Shown: positions 1 through 23,864 of the stretch, piece by piece
Layout of the letters: every line of letters begins with the position of its first letter
How positions within the stretch are numbered: the first letter of the stretch is position 1
Assembly (NCBI RefSeq): GCF_001649575.2
Contig: NC_051443.1
Span: 19,326,447-19,390,446, forward strand
DNA from: Kryptolebias marmoratus
Taxonomy: Eukaryota; Chordata; Actinopteri; Cyprinodontiformes; Rivulidae
Direction: 5' to 3'
DNA length: 64,000 nucleotides
Translations under genes and position numbers: made by a program
Notes under the pieces: generated by a model
The model's database searches: none
What the model was told of the DNA's origin: nothing
The model's input: only the letters and a program-made list of their open reading frames with translations

Positions 1-530
1 TGAAGGAATGGATTTCACCCTTTGCGAAGGTTTGAAACAAAGATCTGTTGGGGGTGGCCAAATCTTAGCTCTATATTTGAGTTAAAGCCATTTTAAAGTT
101 TGCTAAGGGTGATTAGCTGTGGTAGCCATCTTCAATCAGGTTGATGCCAAACATTAATCAGTTGTAGATGTGTATCTAATGCTTCATTAATTTCATTAAA
201 ATACATCCTGTGGCTCATGAGATATTTTGACAGACAGACAAGGTTGACCATAAGAGATAATGTCAAAGTTCTAAACTAAGATCTTGTGCAATATTGTGGT
301 GCTTGGAGTATATGTTGGGGCTTACTCTTAGTTACGACCACACCAAAATTGATCTCAATATCTCCAAAATTGAGTTTAAGCCAGTTTTGTATTGACTAAT
401 GTTAAATCAGTCTGACTCCAAAAGCCAATCAGTTGTAGATGTACATCTGACGATTACTTCTTGAGAGTTTCGATTAATTCTTTCCAGTTGTTAGTGAGCT
501 GTTTTGATAACAGACAAACAATTTCACATA
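1..530 (+). repeat. Dispersed repeat family A, two head-to-tail units
   Basis: Two consecutive copies of the same unit lie head to tail, with the junction near 280. Each unit runs through the motifs 'atcttgaat', 'aatcagttgtagatg', 'catgagatattttg' and 'aacagacaaac'. The second unit then starts again at 'gatcttgtgcaatattg' followed by 'ggagtatatgttgggg'. The same motif order recurs at about eleven places in the window in both orientations. No open reading frame is visible. The family name is not known to me. Confidence 0.6.
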
Positions 531-1313
531 AAAAGAGAACATGATCACCCTCCTTTCATCCTCCTGTCCACAGTGAACATAAGGATGGAGAGAAGGTCAG
601 AGTGTCTGTGTGCCGCTGTTTTTAAGTGATGTCAAACATAAAGAGATCCTTTAATGTGTTTTTTTAGCTTGTGTTGGCTAAATAAAAATCCTTCTATCTT
701 CTAATGTCACGGCATCAACAGTGATTAACCGGACGAGCAGGAAACTACCCAACATGCACCTCGTTTACCTTGGATTAGTTATTAGCCTCCAGCTTGTTTT
801 GCACTACAGACAAGCCACTTCTCCTCCACCTCCTTAAACAATCTCCTCCCATCTAACCACCATCTTTTATCTCTTTTAAAAGACTCCCAGCACAGCACAG
901 CCAACACAAGGGCAGCGCCTCCAATTCAGAATCATAAATAATCAAAAGAAAACCCTTTTGCTATTTGATTCCCCTGATATTGGGGTCCCTTTGTGACAAC
1001 AAAATGCAAGTTTTGAATCCAATTTGTCCAGTATCACATTTCTGTTTCTCTCTGCTATCGACTGAAGAGTAAAGCTGTCGGAGGTGTTTTACAGATCACT
1101 TTATGTCGACTCATAAAAGCTAAAGAGTCAAATCAACATCTTTTACATTTCTTGTTTTGTTTTTTTTAGTTTCCAGTGTTGATTTGTCTCTCAGGCGGTA
1201 ACAAGCTAAACTCATTGTGTGTGTTGTATCTGAAAACACAGGCTCCTCTGTTGTAAGCGTATCCAAGTGAAGTACGCTTAATTAGCGCTTGCTTTCTTAT
1301 CTCCTCCCAACAG

Positions 1314-2253
1314 CTGTTCCAGAAATTGAAGAATCTGATGAGGCCTTATTCTGTTGAGTTTGAGTCACCGCTGGAGCTGTCTGCGCAAGGTGGGCCCCAG
1401 AACACCCCAACAAACACACACACACACACACACTCAGACAGGCAGATCGCAGGGACACGCACACATTTATGCAAACATGTACACAAGTTCCATTCAGTGC
1501 TGAAAAATATAAGAGGAATTTGTAAAACTTAAAAAAAATTTTTTTTGAAGAATGGAAAATATCTATAATTTAACTTCCTTTTGATTTCAAATCGCCTCAT
1601 ATTCCTCTTGAATATTCACTTGCTTTAGTCCTCATGCTTCTCTAACGATGTCTGAAGGGGATAGTTCAGATCTTTTAATGTGGCGTTCTATGGGAAGCTT
1701 ATAAACAAATAATATCTAACTTGTTTCAGATAGCTTTTTAAATGGCTTCACTTTAGAAAAATGGAGTTTAATTCCGACAAGCAGCTAAAGTGGATTGCCG
1801 CCGACTTAAAACAACCAATCTCCAAAATGTCACGTAGGTTCTTACAAACTTTATTTTATCAACATTTACACTGCTTTCAACTTTTAATTATGGTGTTGTT
1901 TACATGTGCAAACAGCAGCAGTTAGCTGTAGCGCCTTCAGCGCATAGATCATAATATTCCTGACAGAATAACTGCGTGATGGGAAATTAATGATGCTGTA
2001 AAAGTTTGTAAAATAAAATAATAAAAAATAGCTTGCCTAAACGTTAGACTACAACAGTAACAGACACAAACACAACTATTTCTATGTATTTAATCAGTCT
2101 GGATCAGAATACAAACTTATGTCTTATTGTATTTCCATCTCATTTCTCTTTCAAGGCAAAGAAATGATCGAGATGTATTTTGATTTCCGCCTCTACCGCC
2201 TTTGGAAGACACGGCAACACTCCAAACTCTTGGACTACGAGGATTTTTTGTGA
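1314..2253 (+). CDS. 3'-terminal two coding exons of an unidentified gene
   Basis: Exon 1314-1389 is preceded by a good acceptor (pyrimidine tract then cag) and followed by gtgggc. It ends in phase 1. Exon 2156-2253 is preceded by ctctttcaag, enters in the matching phase and ends at TGA 2251-2253. The joined tail of 57 residues is highly charged and aromatic; it contains NLMRPYSVEFESPLEL in the first exon and MYFDFRLYRLWKTRQHSK near the C-terminus, ending LLDYEDFL. It has no signal peptide or membrane segment, and it looks like a cytosolic C-terminal tail. Phase agreement and an uninterrupted non-repetitive frame argue that it is real. The gene is convergent with camkk2, and its upstream exons lie left of the window. 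I do not recognise the family. Confidence 0.6.
1390..2155 (+). other. Intron of the unidentified plus-strand gene, with a repeat B copy
   Basis: It starts gtgggc and ends tcaag, and separates two exons with matching phase. It holds a short CA run near 1417-1432. From about 1655 it also holds a diverged copy of repeat family B (see 3636-4805), beginning 'ggggatagttcagat'. Confidence 0.5.
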
Positions 2254-3552
2254 CCGAAACGTCCGAAGAACGAGCCCCGCGGTGCCACGAGGGCGCTGTA
2301 GAAACTGAACGTTGCTCGGGTGGTGTTCTCGGGGCGTCGGCTCCACATAAACAATCGTACCTGCTTGGGCTGAAAGAGGAAGAACGAAGATGACGAAGAG
2401 ACGCAACTCTGATCTTCCTCGTTTTCAAAGTGAAGGTCAGAGATCAACAGAAGAAACCTAAAATCTGTACTCATGCTGGAAAAAAAAAAAAAAAAAAAAA
2501 AGAGGAAAAACCCTGACGGAACGAATCGGATTTTTCTGCCTTTTAAGTTCCCTACAAAAACTGAAAGTTGGAAAAAAAAAATATATATTTAAAAAAAGAT
2601 ACAATTTTAGTTACACCTTTTGTTGTGTTTTTGGAGCCGATGTGCTTCAGATAAATTGCTGTAACTCATTTTGTCTGTGTGGTTCTGTGTTTTGACCTGA
2701 CCTCTCAGAAAGTCTCAGCCCTCTGAGACATGCATATAGATAAATAATCCATACGTTAATGTGTGTATAGTTCACATGAATATATTAGCTTATTCCTGCA
2801 AATGATACTCTATAATGGATCATCCCTTATTTTTTTGATGTGCATTGTTGTGCAGTTTCATATGGGAATATTTTGAGATAACTCAGGTTTTAGCCATGAA
2901 GTAATGAGTCTGTTTGTTCTATGATAATAATATTAATCTAATATTCAATGCCATTGCTTTGGATGAATGTATTATCTCTGTAGAGATCTGTGTTTGAGGA
3001 ACTGAATGTTTCCTGGGAAAAAAAAAAGAAAAAAAAAAGCGCTGAGTGTGTGTTTCAAAAAAATCGTGCAATTGTGTGCATTTCCTCCTTTAAAGCAAAA
3101 AGAGTAATCGCCAGCATCCCCACACGTTTCTCTTTGTCATGTACATTCAAACAGCATGACAGTCGAGTATGATTTATGATGTCAAGGGATATAACAGCCA
3201 TCCAAGGGCTCCTACCACTGCAGTGAAGGAGTTACCCTAATGATCCCTCCTGTTCTTTTGCCAAGGGTTCATGCCACTTAGTTGGGCTCTGCTGTCTACC
3301 TGCCAAACAGGCTTCTCTTAATGGCAGCCAAACGAGCTTCCGCCACCCTCTCACTTCGCTGGGCTGCCATCCTGCGTGAGGACCAGAGCTCTCAGAGTGG
3401 AAGGAAAAGTTGTGAGCAGCTATCTGCCTCCCCTGCCAGGTGTCAGCTTGTTAAAAAAAAGACAAGATGCACCAGGTGTGTGTCTGCTTTTTAGACTTCT
3501 GTACTAGTTGAGCAATCTGGACAGTTTCAGACTGATTAAGGATGGTCTAGCC

Positions 3553-3561
<9 letters not shown>

Positions 3562-3602
<41 letters not shown>
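3562..3602. repeat. (CA)n microsatellite
   Basis: An almost pure CA dinucleotide run of about 20 units in intergenic DNA. Confidence 0.95.
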
Positions 3603-3605
<3 letters not shown>

Positions 3606-3635
3606 TAAGGCTGAGACCAAAATACAGTCAGAGAT

Positions 3636-4805
3636 TTAAAGGGATGTGTGTTTTCTTTAAGGGAGTTTTAAAAGTGGGGTTGTGTGAAGTGGTTAGTAGT
3701 GCTCAATGTCTTACCTGCATTAGACAGCCAACAGAAAGATCCCAGCGTAGAGAATCAGGGAGAAAATCTCCCTGAGCTAACAGCTAGTCAGTGTGGGAAC
3801 CATGGACTGTTCATATCTAGACCTCCAACCAGAAGCCAGAAGTTGGAAGCCAGAACGAGACCAGCTTCCCTGCAGGCTGGTTCCAATAAATGTTTTAGGC
3901 CCCGCCCCCTCCACCTAAACAAAAAGAAAATTATCATTAGTAAAATAAAAAATACACCTTGGATATTTTGTTGCTGTTTTTTTTTTTTTTTTTTTGCTTC
4001 TCTTGCTATTGTATGTTAAAAAAAAATCTGACACATTTAGCCGTAATTAGTTATTTCATGCTTAAAAGAAAACATGTAATACTATAATAGCCTGCGGGGG
4101 AGTGGGCGGGGCTTAAAGTCCACATCCCTAGTGTGCAGACACTGATCCCAAAAACACAACATGGCAGCTTCTGTAAATTCGGTCCTTCAATTTCCAACAA
4201 AAAAAAAAAGAAAGACATGGATCAGCCTCCATCACTTTTGCATTAAATGCTTATTTACATAAAAGCCTGTGCTTATTAGTGTTGAGGACTGTCTTCTACG
4301 GTCCATTACCGTAATCTGTGTGGAGCTTGCTGCAAAACTAAACCTGTTGAGCGGCAGAGTAAAAACACAGAAATGTTAAAGCGGTTCAGTGGACACTATT
4401 CTCTATTTGATCAGTTTTTCATCAGCTACTCTGTCTGGTTACACTTAACACACTCTGTTTTGCAACGTGTTTTATTCACTTTTATTGTTAACAGACTGCA
4501 GACCAACTTCAGTAATAAAAATGATAGAATTTTATGTAAATAACCATTTAATGTAAAGGTGATGGCAGTATAAAGCTTTAGAAATGAACGTTTGTATGAA
4601 CCTTTATGAAACATTTACAACTGGAGAGGTTTTAAGACAGCAGCGATCCACTTTAGAGCTAGCCATCATCTTGACTCTTCAAGAGAATTTCTCCCCAACT
4701 CTCCAAACTGAGATCTTTCTGACGCTGTAGGTAAGACAGTGACTGCTAATAACTACTCAACAGAACGCAACATGAATAAAAACTGAACCATCCCTTTAAA
4801 TCAGG
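3636..4805. repeat. Repeat family B element with long terminal inverted repeats
   Basis: The left end (from 'gatttaaagggatg', through 'tcttacctgcatta' and 'cagaaagatc') is the diverged reverse complement of the right end (4640-4805, reading back from 'catccctttaaatc' through 'gtaagacagtgactg' and 'gatctttctgacg'). The inverted ends are about 150 bp and the whole is about 1.17 kb with no transposase frame, so it looks like a non-autonomous DNA element. Related ends occur near 1655-2030, 41060-41600 and 61890-62515. Confidence 0.55.
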
Positions 4806-6039
4806 ACAAAATTAGAAGCCCTCGCCACAGATGCTACTTAATCCTGTTACCTGGAGTTTGTTTTGTATCGTCTCTGAGGGAAAATTTCTCTGGTATATGA
4901 TGTTGGCTGTGCAGACATCTGCGAGAGGTGTTTTTTTACCATTTTTATCGAGCATTTGTACCTCTCAAGTCCTGTATCAGAACGAAGAATTATCATAAAA
5001 GTGTTCACTTGATGAACAATTTAAAAAAAACTATAAAAAAAAGCGCAACCCATCATTCACGCCACAGCTGAGAGCAGCGTCACACGACCTGAATCCTGAA
5101 AAACAACCAACAATACTGCAAATATCAAACCACAGTCAGCAGACCTGGATGCAGAAAGTTTACATTTTGCACGGAAAAAGCTTTGGGATAAATGTTAAGT
5201 AGTCTTTAGTGTCAAGTGCTCCTAGCTTTGGATAACACACACACTCATGATCAATGATCCTCTCAATCTAACTTTAAAGTCTCCATTTGTCAATATTTGT
5301 GTGGTTGCATTAATCCTTTACCCATATGTGCTGAATCCTTTTGTATTCGTCAGTCTCATTGGACTGCTTTCTATCCAGCAGAACTGTGTGCTTATTGTTT
5401 TTATTTGTTAATGTATTTATTTCTGATTGAAATTGTGTGTTTGCTCTCTGATGTTGCAGTCCTGGCCCACAGTTTTCTCTCTCTCCCTCTCTCTCTGAGT
5501 CACGCAGTACGTTTCCACCACAGATTTAAAATTCAGCAGTTACACAACCCATCATTTCTCGGAGACATTTTTAATTCCAGCGTATGCATTAAGCTGCCAA
5601 ATTCTGCAAGACGTCGCCCTAAACAGCTGCTGGGTTTAATGGGATTACTTTCCAGAGCAGGTTTAATTCTACGCGTCAGGAACAGCCACGGGTGATTTTA
5701 GTTAAAAAAGTGCCACAGAATAAAAATAATAATAATAACAATAATAAAAAACCTTATTTATTCTGTTTTTAAAAAGGGTCATTCTAGAATATAATAAAAC
5801 AATTCGACTAAACCGACCATCAATGTGTTGAGCACCAGACGCAGGAGTTTCAGAGAGCTTTCTACTGTTTCTATCATCAGCAATGAAAAAAAAAAAAAAC
5901 ATTAACAGCATTTTACTGGAAATCTAATTAAAGATACTAATGTGTTCATCTTTATTTGTTGTTTGCTTTTCTTTTGCTGTATTTGGAGGATGAAACAACA
6001 AGAAGCAACATGTTGTTTGCAGTTACAAGCAACTCTGAT

Positions 6040-6660
6040 CCTCCACCTCATGTAAAGTAATCGCTGGATGTCCATCTACAGCAGATCAACTTTTTGAGTC
6101 AGCCCCATTCAACATGGCTGCCACAGCCAGCTAACCCTAACAAACAAAGAAATATCTACAACTCAGTCAATTTTACAGTTATTGACCTAAGATTTTGTTT
6201 GCTTGTAGCAGAGATTCACCTCTACACATACTTAGAGCGCTAACAGATTTCACAAGCTCTTTGTTTAAAATATTGCCATTATATTTGGAGTCAACTCTGT
6301 CTTGTCTGTTAGCAAAATATAGCATGAACCACTGAATGGATTTTAATAAAATTTCAGTAAGGAATCACTGGGTGTGTATCTACAAATGATTAACATTTGG
6401 AGTCAATCCAATTCAAGATGGCAGCCACAGCTAACCAACATTAGACAAGACAAAAATGACTACGACTCATTCAGTTTTACGGATACGGATTTGATGTGAA
6501 AGTAGCTGAGAGTCATTCACAACACAGAGTCTAAGCATCACATCTGCACATAATATTATTTTCAAGGTTTGACCAAAATGGCAACAACTTCATTTCTCGT
6601 TACAATATGATGATCTTAGTCTAAACATGTGGAGGGCGATATGCATTCCTTCAAGGAGTG
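6040..6660 (-). repeat. Dispersed repeat family A, two units, reverse orientation
   Basis: Two reverse-orientation units run in succession. The markers are 'ggatgtccatctaca' and then 'caacatggctgccacagc' in the first, and 'gtgtgtatctacaaatgat' followed by 'aattcaagatggcagccacag' in the second. The second ends with 'gcattccttcaagg', the reverse complement of the family end seen at position 1. Confidence 0.55.
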
Positions 6661-7639
6661 TTAGGTGTTTTATTTGAACACAAATTACTTAGAAAATAGC
6701 TGATCAAATTGTTCCAAATGGCTTAAATAAGATTCAACAGATGTTTACATCAAAAGAGGTGTGTTTCAGCGACAAATCTGAGAAAAACAGAAAGTGTGTT
6801 AAAATATATCACCTAAGTTTAGCCTCTGCTTCTAGTCAGCTATGAGTTAATACATTTTAAATAAAAAGCTCAGAAGTTCATTTCAGTGTTATATTTCTCC
6901 TTGAAAGGCACAGACTCTGAAACTGCAGACCGCTCTAATGTAACAATCTAAAAGTCAGAAACGAGAGGGTAAAAAATATCAATTTGTATAAATCTAAACC
7001 TGCATCTTTACAGAGTGCTGATAAGGAGCTTTCTTTGCTTGTTTGGGAAAATTTTTTTTGCTTTTGCCTCTATTCTTCTCGTCAGCTGGAAAACAATTAA
7101 CTGAGTAAGATGAGTAAGGCCTCCGATTCTGTCACAATCAGCAGTTCTCGTGTGCTGATGTGGGGGTTTCAAGGCTTCCTTATGTGTCCCCAGCGGGGGC
7201 GCACAACACACAGCGCAGTTCTAGACCTGAAACAGCCTCTGAGCTGCGTTTCCACGGCACCTTTTTATGGTGAACATCAGCAGACATTGTGCCACAGTGA
7301 GCAGTTTGTGACAGGTGTCCCTTTTCTAACCTGCCCTCCGGATGTTTGTACTCCCCGTTCTGTTACACGTAGAAAAACTGAACCTCGGCCACGGCCTTTA
7401 AAAGCTCAAAAACCAAAACTGGATGCTGTCCTTTTCCAGGCCCATACATTTGTTCAAATTAATAGAGAATTAATATGCTGATTCTTCAAACACAAGAATT
7501 TAGTGTGTTTTCTGTTTCAAGATGTGTTAAAGCATCACTTTACTACAACTAGTCTGACTTTTCACAAGCAATGTTGAGTTCACGAGGGACAAACACCACT
7601 AACAGCGATGCAAACATTGGTGCAAATCAGTATTTGCAC

Positions 7640-8115
7640 ACAGGTTTCGAATAAACACTAATCATCATATGTTGAGAAATGACAGAGTTGCAGCTGTTTT
7701 GGTCAACCTTGAAAATAACATTACGCATGATCTCATGTAATATTACAAGATGTCACGCTTAGAGTATGTGTTGTTAATGACTCTCAGCTACTACCACATC
7801 AAATTTTAGATCAATACATGTAAAACGGACGGAGGTATAACAATTTCTGTGCAGATTAATATTGACTAGCTGTGGTAAACATTGCAAACTGGGTAGAGAC
7901 TGAAAGTTAATCAGTTGTAGATGTTCATCCAATGATTAGTTTCTGAAAGTTTCATTGAAATCCATCCAGTGGTTCATGAGATATTTTGCTAACAGACAAA
8001 CCGGGTTGACTCTAACAGTTAATGTCAGTTTTAGGTGAAGATCTCACACAATATGAGACATACTTGCAAACGTGCAAAAACATTAATGCCCGCCTTCTCC
8101 TCTTGGCGGCAGGTG
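7640..8115 (+). repeat. Dispersed repeat family A, with terminal hairpin
   Basis: This forward copy contains 'actctcagctactacc', 'gttaatcagttgtagatg', 'ccagtggttcatgagata' and 'ttgctaacagacaaacc' in the family order. It ends at a hairpin-like segment near 8085-8112, where 'gcccgcc' is followed by 'ggcggcaggtgataat'. Confidence 0.6.
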
Positions 8116-8953
8116 ATAATAACAACAATATTGATATATTTTCTTCACATTTTTCATCATTTATCAGGAGCTGTGTTATGAGGGCTGGTGTGATTTGAGC
8201 TGTCAGCATCCCATCAGTGTAGGAACTTTAACAGCTAAGAGTTCTTCTTTGTATCTGTTATTAAAAAATAACATAAAGGTTCACTTTAATTTCTTACAGA
8301 CGTGAATCCTCTGTGAAGTGTAATTTATAAGCCAAAAATCTGTTTGACTTGAGCTCACAGGTGAGTACCAAACACCTTACAGCCACAGGTGGGGAAGGAG
8401 GCCCGTCTGCACTCGGTGACCTCAGCCTCTTCTGGAGTTTTAGAAAATTCAAAGATCTCCTGCGGTGGGGTTTTGTCTTTCTGCCAAGTATCTTAGCTGA
8501 ATATTTTACTAGATATTCCTTATTTAAATGCTGGCACACAGCTTTAACACCCTAGTCAGTTCGCTTGATGTAAATCTCCAAAGACAGGAGCAAATATTGA
8601 AGCCACTTTTAATTTTTTTTTTCATTTTGAAGTTGAAATGTTTCCTCAAATCAGCAAACCAAAACAATTACTGCTCAACTTGTCCGTCAAAAACAAATCT
8701 TTAAGAATAAATCCTTAATTATCCAAAAACAGTGTTTACACTTTATATGTACAAAGTGTTTAAGAGCCTTAAAATAAACATAGATGTAAACATGAAAGTT
8801 ATATGTTGTAGCTTCAAAAATGTTACAGTAAACAGCACACTCTAGTGGTTAAATACTGCAGACACACTGTTGGCTTATTTAACCCTCCTGAAGCCATCAT
8901 AACTGAAATAATGACATGACTAAAAACATTAAAGAAAGGCAGCAATGTTCTTT

Positions 8954-8959
8954 TTTATT
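8954..8959 (-). terminator. camkk2: Candidate distal polyadenylation signal of camkk2
   Basis: AATAAA on the minus strand in a local context typical of a 3' end. A second AATAAA lies at 9471-9476. Either would give camkk2 a 3' UTR of about 3-3.5 kb. No cleavage-site evidence is available from sequence alone. Confidence 0.3.
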
Positions 8960-10384
8960 TTATATGATGAACAAGGTACAGTTTGTGTAGAATTACTAAT
9001 GTTAAAGGTCCTGTTGTTCTGTGATGGACCTCTCATCTGATGGTTTAATATGTTGGCATGCATTTAGTGGAAAAGAGCCCCCACAGCTCATAATAAAAGG
9101 AATCACGCGCTCGAATGTAAAAACATGTAACAATAAATCACTTTAGCCTGGCCACTCTCACAACAATGGGCAGGTAAACAAAGTACAAGTTTAAATATTA
9201 CAAGTATAAAATATGAATACCCTTTTTTTGTTTGTTTTTTGCCCTGTGACCCTGTATTCACAACCAGATGAATATTGAGGACAAAATATTTTTAATTACC
9301 AGACGTCCACAGCAGTTTCCAGTCTGCCATGGGGTGATATTTGTCATCAGTAAATGAGTGGTGGTATTTCACACTACTAAAACAAACGGAGGGGTTTCCT
9401 GACTAAATCTTTCACATTGTTAAACGGGTGCCGGGATGGAATTTCTAACATAAGTTTTGTTTTATTGAAATGTAAAACCAGAGGAGCAGTCTTCATGTGC
9501 TGGGCTCTACCGTCGAGAGCACAACTTTGATTATTTTAGTAAAAACAAACTAAATTAGCATCAACAAAGCACACACAGCACCCCGGATGTAACGACTGAG
9601 TGTGCTTACTGTACAATCCAACACCGCTGCACCATAAAGACGCATCATGTGCATAGTACGAGTCTTTTAAAACAGACATACAGCAGGTACAGATCAGACT
9701 GACATGCAAATACAGAAATGAGTACAAAAAAGTCAAGTCCCTTTTTTTTTCTACATTCAACACATAAGTGCTGAACTAATAAGTGTGTGGAAGCATCAAC
9801 TGTTGTGGAAATATACTGTATCAAGAACATTTGTTATCAAGAGACACATTCAGTCAAGAAAATGCAATAAAACAAGTGAACAAAAGGAAGAAAAGTGGGT
9901 AAAAATGCTCTAATTTGTTGCTTTAAGATCTAACGTCAAACACATTGATGAATAAAAAGAAATAGTGCATTAAAAGTGAAAATATTTGCTGATTTACCTT
10001 CTGACCAAAGATGACAACATTCTTTAAAGTTCAACACCCATGTGGACATGTCATGCATAGATTTGTAGGAAAAGTCGGCATTGGCACTATGCTTCCATCT
10101 TAACTTTAGGTCAGTAGCCAGCTAATATAAATGTAACTTTTTTTTTTTTAGTTTTTAGTTTTAAAAAATACCCAACTTTTTTGGTGGTGTCCTGAAATGT
10201 TCAGGCTTAAATGAATACAAGTTTTCTACGACAAAACGAATAAAACACGTAAACTATTCATGACTTTATCTTGAGGTTCTGTTGTCTTCAGTTTCGGTTT
10301 TTCGGTCTGCAAAAACTGCAGCTTTCAGCGTGACACAGCTGGAAACATGTCCTTCAGCAGAAGAAAATATCTTGTTTGGATATG

Positions 10385-10583
10385 AGGGGTGTAACGGTAC
10401 GCCCGAGTCACAGTTCGGTTCGTTCCTTGGTATCTGGGTCACAATTCAGTGCGGGTTCAATACAACAGGAAGGAGAAACAAACACCTAATGCTAATGTTT
10501 TTTTTCTCCTTTTATACAGATAATAACTCTCCCAGAAGCAGAGACAGAAAATCAAAGCACCCATGCTAGTGGGAGAGGGTCAG

Positions 10584-10627
<44 letters not shown>

Positions 10628-10656
10628 GAGCTGTTTGAAAATTTTATATACCAGTT

Positions 10657-10706
<50 letters not shown>

Positions 10707-11456
10707 AACTGGTATATAAAATTTTCATTCAGTTTGAACTGCTAGGAGTTTCTATGTGTCAAAACAGATAGTTTGATAAAATCCAGAAAAGTATCTCTTT
10801 CTTGGGTTCAGAAAATTGTACAAAAATAGGAAGAAAAAAAAAACAGGGAGTGTTTGCTTTAGTTAATTTGACCAAAATCAGTAAAACATTGTGAAACATT
10901 CACCAAGCTTCTCACCAAGTGGATGCTAGTGAGGGAAAATGAAGCTTGCTGTGATTATTTGGAGTAACTCCTTGCCATATATAATAATAAATCAAAGCAC
11001 AGAAATATACCTAAAAAGGCAGCCTGGTTCGTTGCTCCTTCTGTACCTTAAAAAGGTATAAACATGAGCAACGGTACATTTGTTAACTTTTTGTTTACAC
11101 CTGAAATGTACATGCTCTGCACCATTCTTGTACCTTGATTTTTGTGTACATGTGCCTCTCGTCTCCCCCCTCTGCAGCCATCTTGATTAGCTGTGTTTTT
11201 CAACACAGGTCTTCAAGAAGCTTCTCTGTGTTATTGTGAACCACTCAGGCTTCGTTTTTTTTTTTTTTTTTTATCTAGATGGTTCAGAAAGCATCTTTCT
11301 CTGCTTCTTTTCTGTCGTGGCTTTTAGCAAAATGCAATTACCTAAAATGTGCTTCTGGACAGGAGCGGTGCTCGCCTGTGACTGTCGTATTCTTTATCTG
11401 GTTCCCTGTGCCCATCCCAAAGGCCACGGTACAAATACGCGTCCCGTTACACCCCT
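10385..11456. mobile_element. hAT-like non-autonomous element (MITE)
   Basis: The left end reads aggggtgtaacggtacg and the right end, read in reverse complement, aggggtgtaacgggacg, giving terminal inverted repeats of about 17 bp with one mismatch. The 'ggtgtaacggtacg...ggttcggttcg' style of end is familiar from fish hAT-type elements. No transposase frame is present. I see no clear 8-bp target duplication, so the boundary may be slightly off. Confidence 0.55.
10637..10726. repeat. 90-bp perfect palindrome with (TA)n core
   Basis: Arm 10637-10662 is the exact reverse complement of 10701-10726 (26 nt each). The 38 bp between them is alternating TA, so the whole block can fold into one hairpin or cruciform. 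A separate (TA)n tract lies just left, at about 10590-10624. Confidence 0.85.
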
Positions 11457-12489
11457 GCTGACTGAAGAGACCGATGTTGGACAAACAAACAAAAAAAAAT
11501 GAGGTTACAGATTTTTTTTTTGCAAACATTCTGTTTTTCTCAGGTCAAGTATGTTTAATTCTCATTTTACTGCAGCTTAGTGAATTTCAAACTGAGAGCA
11601 AACATCTAAAAACTGTTCACTTAAACAAAACTACTAAAAGCACTAGTTTTCCCAAAGTCATCTATATGCATTCATAATAAATATGATTGTTCACAAAGCA
11701 CTATATTAATTAATTTCATATTTTAAAGCTCTATATTGATTGCAGTACATGAGAGACGTGGGGGGAAAAAAATGTGCCGAACATCAAATGTGAGAATCTA
11801 GATAAACAGCTTTTAAAATATTTGCACTAAGAAAATAGACGCATGCATTTTACTGAAGTAAACGTGTTTTCATTTCCCTTTTTCCTTTGCGGTAAACTGT
11901 ACAGATTCTTCTCTCTGACCTATGATACAAAACAGGGCCCTGCTACTTTCAAGCGGACTGAACTCGATCATCGTCGAGAAACGCTAAAGAGAACCACGGC
12001 AGTGAAAACAAACTCCTCTTAAACCTTCGCCATCTCTCGTATCTAAGTCCTGTGTGCACCTGAAAGTCTCGTTAAGTAAAAAAAAAAAAAAAAAAACGAG
12101 GAGTAAAATGAGAGGCTAAACCAGGTTTAAACCTGAAACTGTACAGTTGAAGCCTGAGACGAGGCATGCTTGGACTATAAATGCATGCAGGACAGGAAGA
12201 AGAGGGTTATGAGGAAAAAAAAAAAAGGGTCAAAGTTCAAGGGTTGGGGTTCACACGTGACAGTCACAAATCCAACAACCCCAAACTGAGTTGTACAAGA
12301 AGACAAAAAGAGGTTTAAAGTTAAGAAATTGTTGCCAAAGTGCCTCAGATTATAAACGTCCTTTTTTTGCGTCCACCTTCCAAGATTATGTCCGTAGTTG
12401 TCGGCTGACAGTATTAAAGTGAGTAAAGGGGTGTCGAGCTGTGCATTTACAGGTAGGAAGATTTCAGTGTGCATATTAAAGCGTCTGTA

Positions 12490-23864
<11,375 letters not shown>

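Larger units (their letters stand above)
2254..8950. other. Intergenic region, repeat-rich, no gene seen
   Basis: This stretch lies between the plus-strand gene tail and the presumed 3' end of camkk2. It contains a poly-A run at 2470-2501, a CA microsatellite, a family B element and family A repeats. The small open frames in it are A/T-biased and repeat-derived, with no paired splice signals or recognisable motifs. The first few hundred bases may be 3' UTR of the plus-strand gene, but no clear polyadenylation signal decides its end. Confidence 0.6.
9471..12489 (-). other. camkk2: Presumed 3' UTR of camkk2
   Basis: The sequence follows the camkk2 stop codon without another recognisable gene. 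It holds the palindrome-bearing hAT-like element at 10385-11456. The extent is inferred from AATAAA at 9471-9476 and could run to 8954. Confidence 0.35.

Noticed and set aside
2156..2474. Several minus-strand open frames
   Set aside because: They overlap the plus-strand terminal exon and its 3' flank and lack any splice or domain support.
3684..4019. Plus-strand open frame of 111 codons
   Set aside because: It falls inside the family B inverted-repeat element and ends in poly-T-derived phenylalanines.
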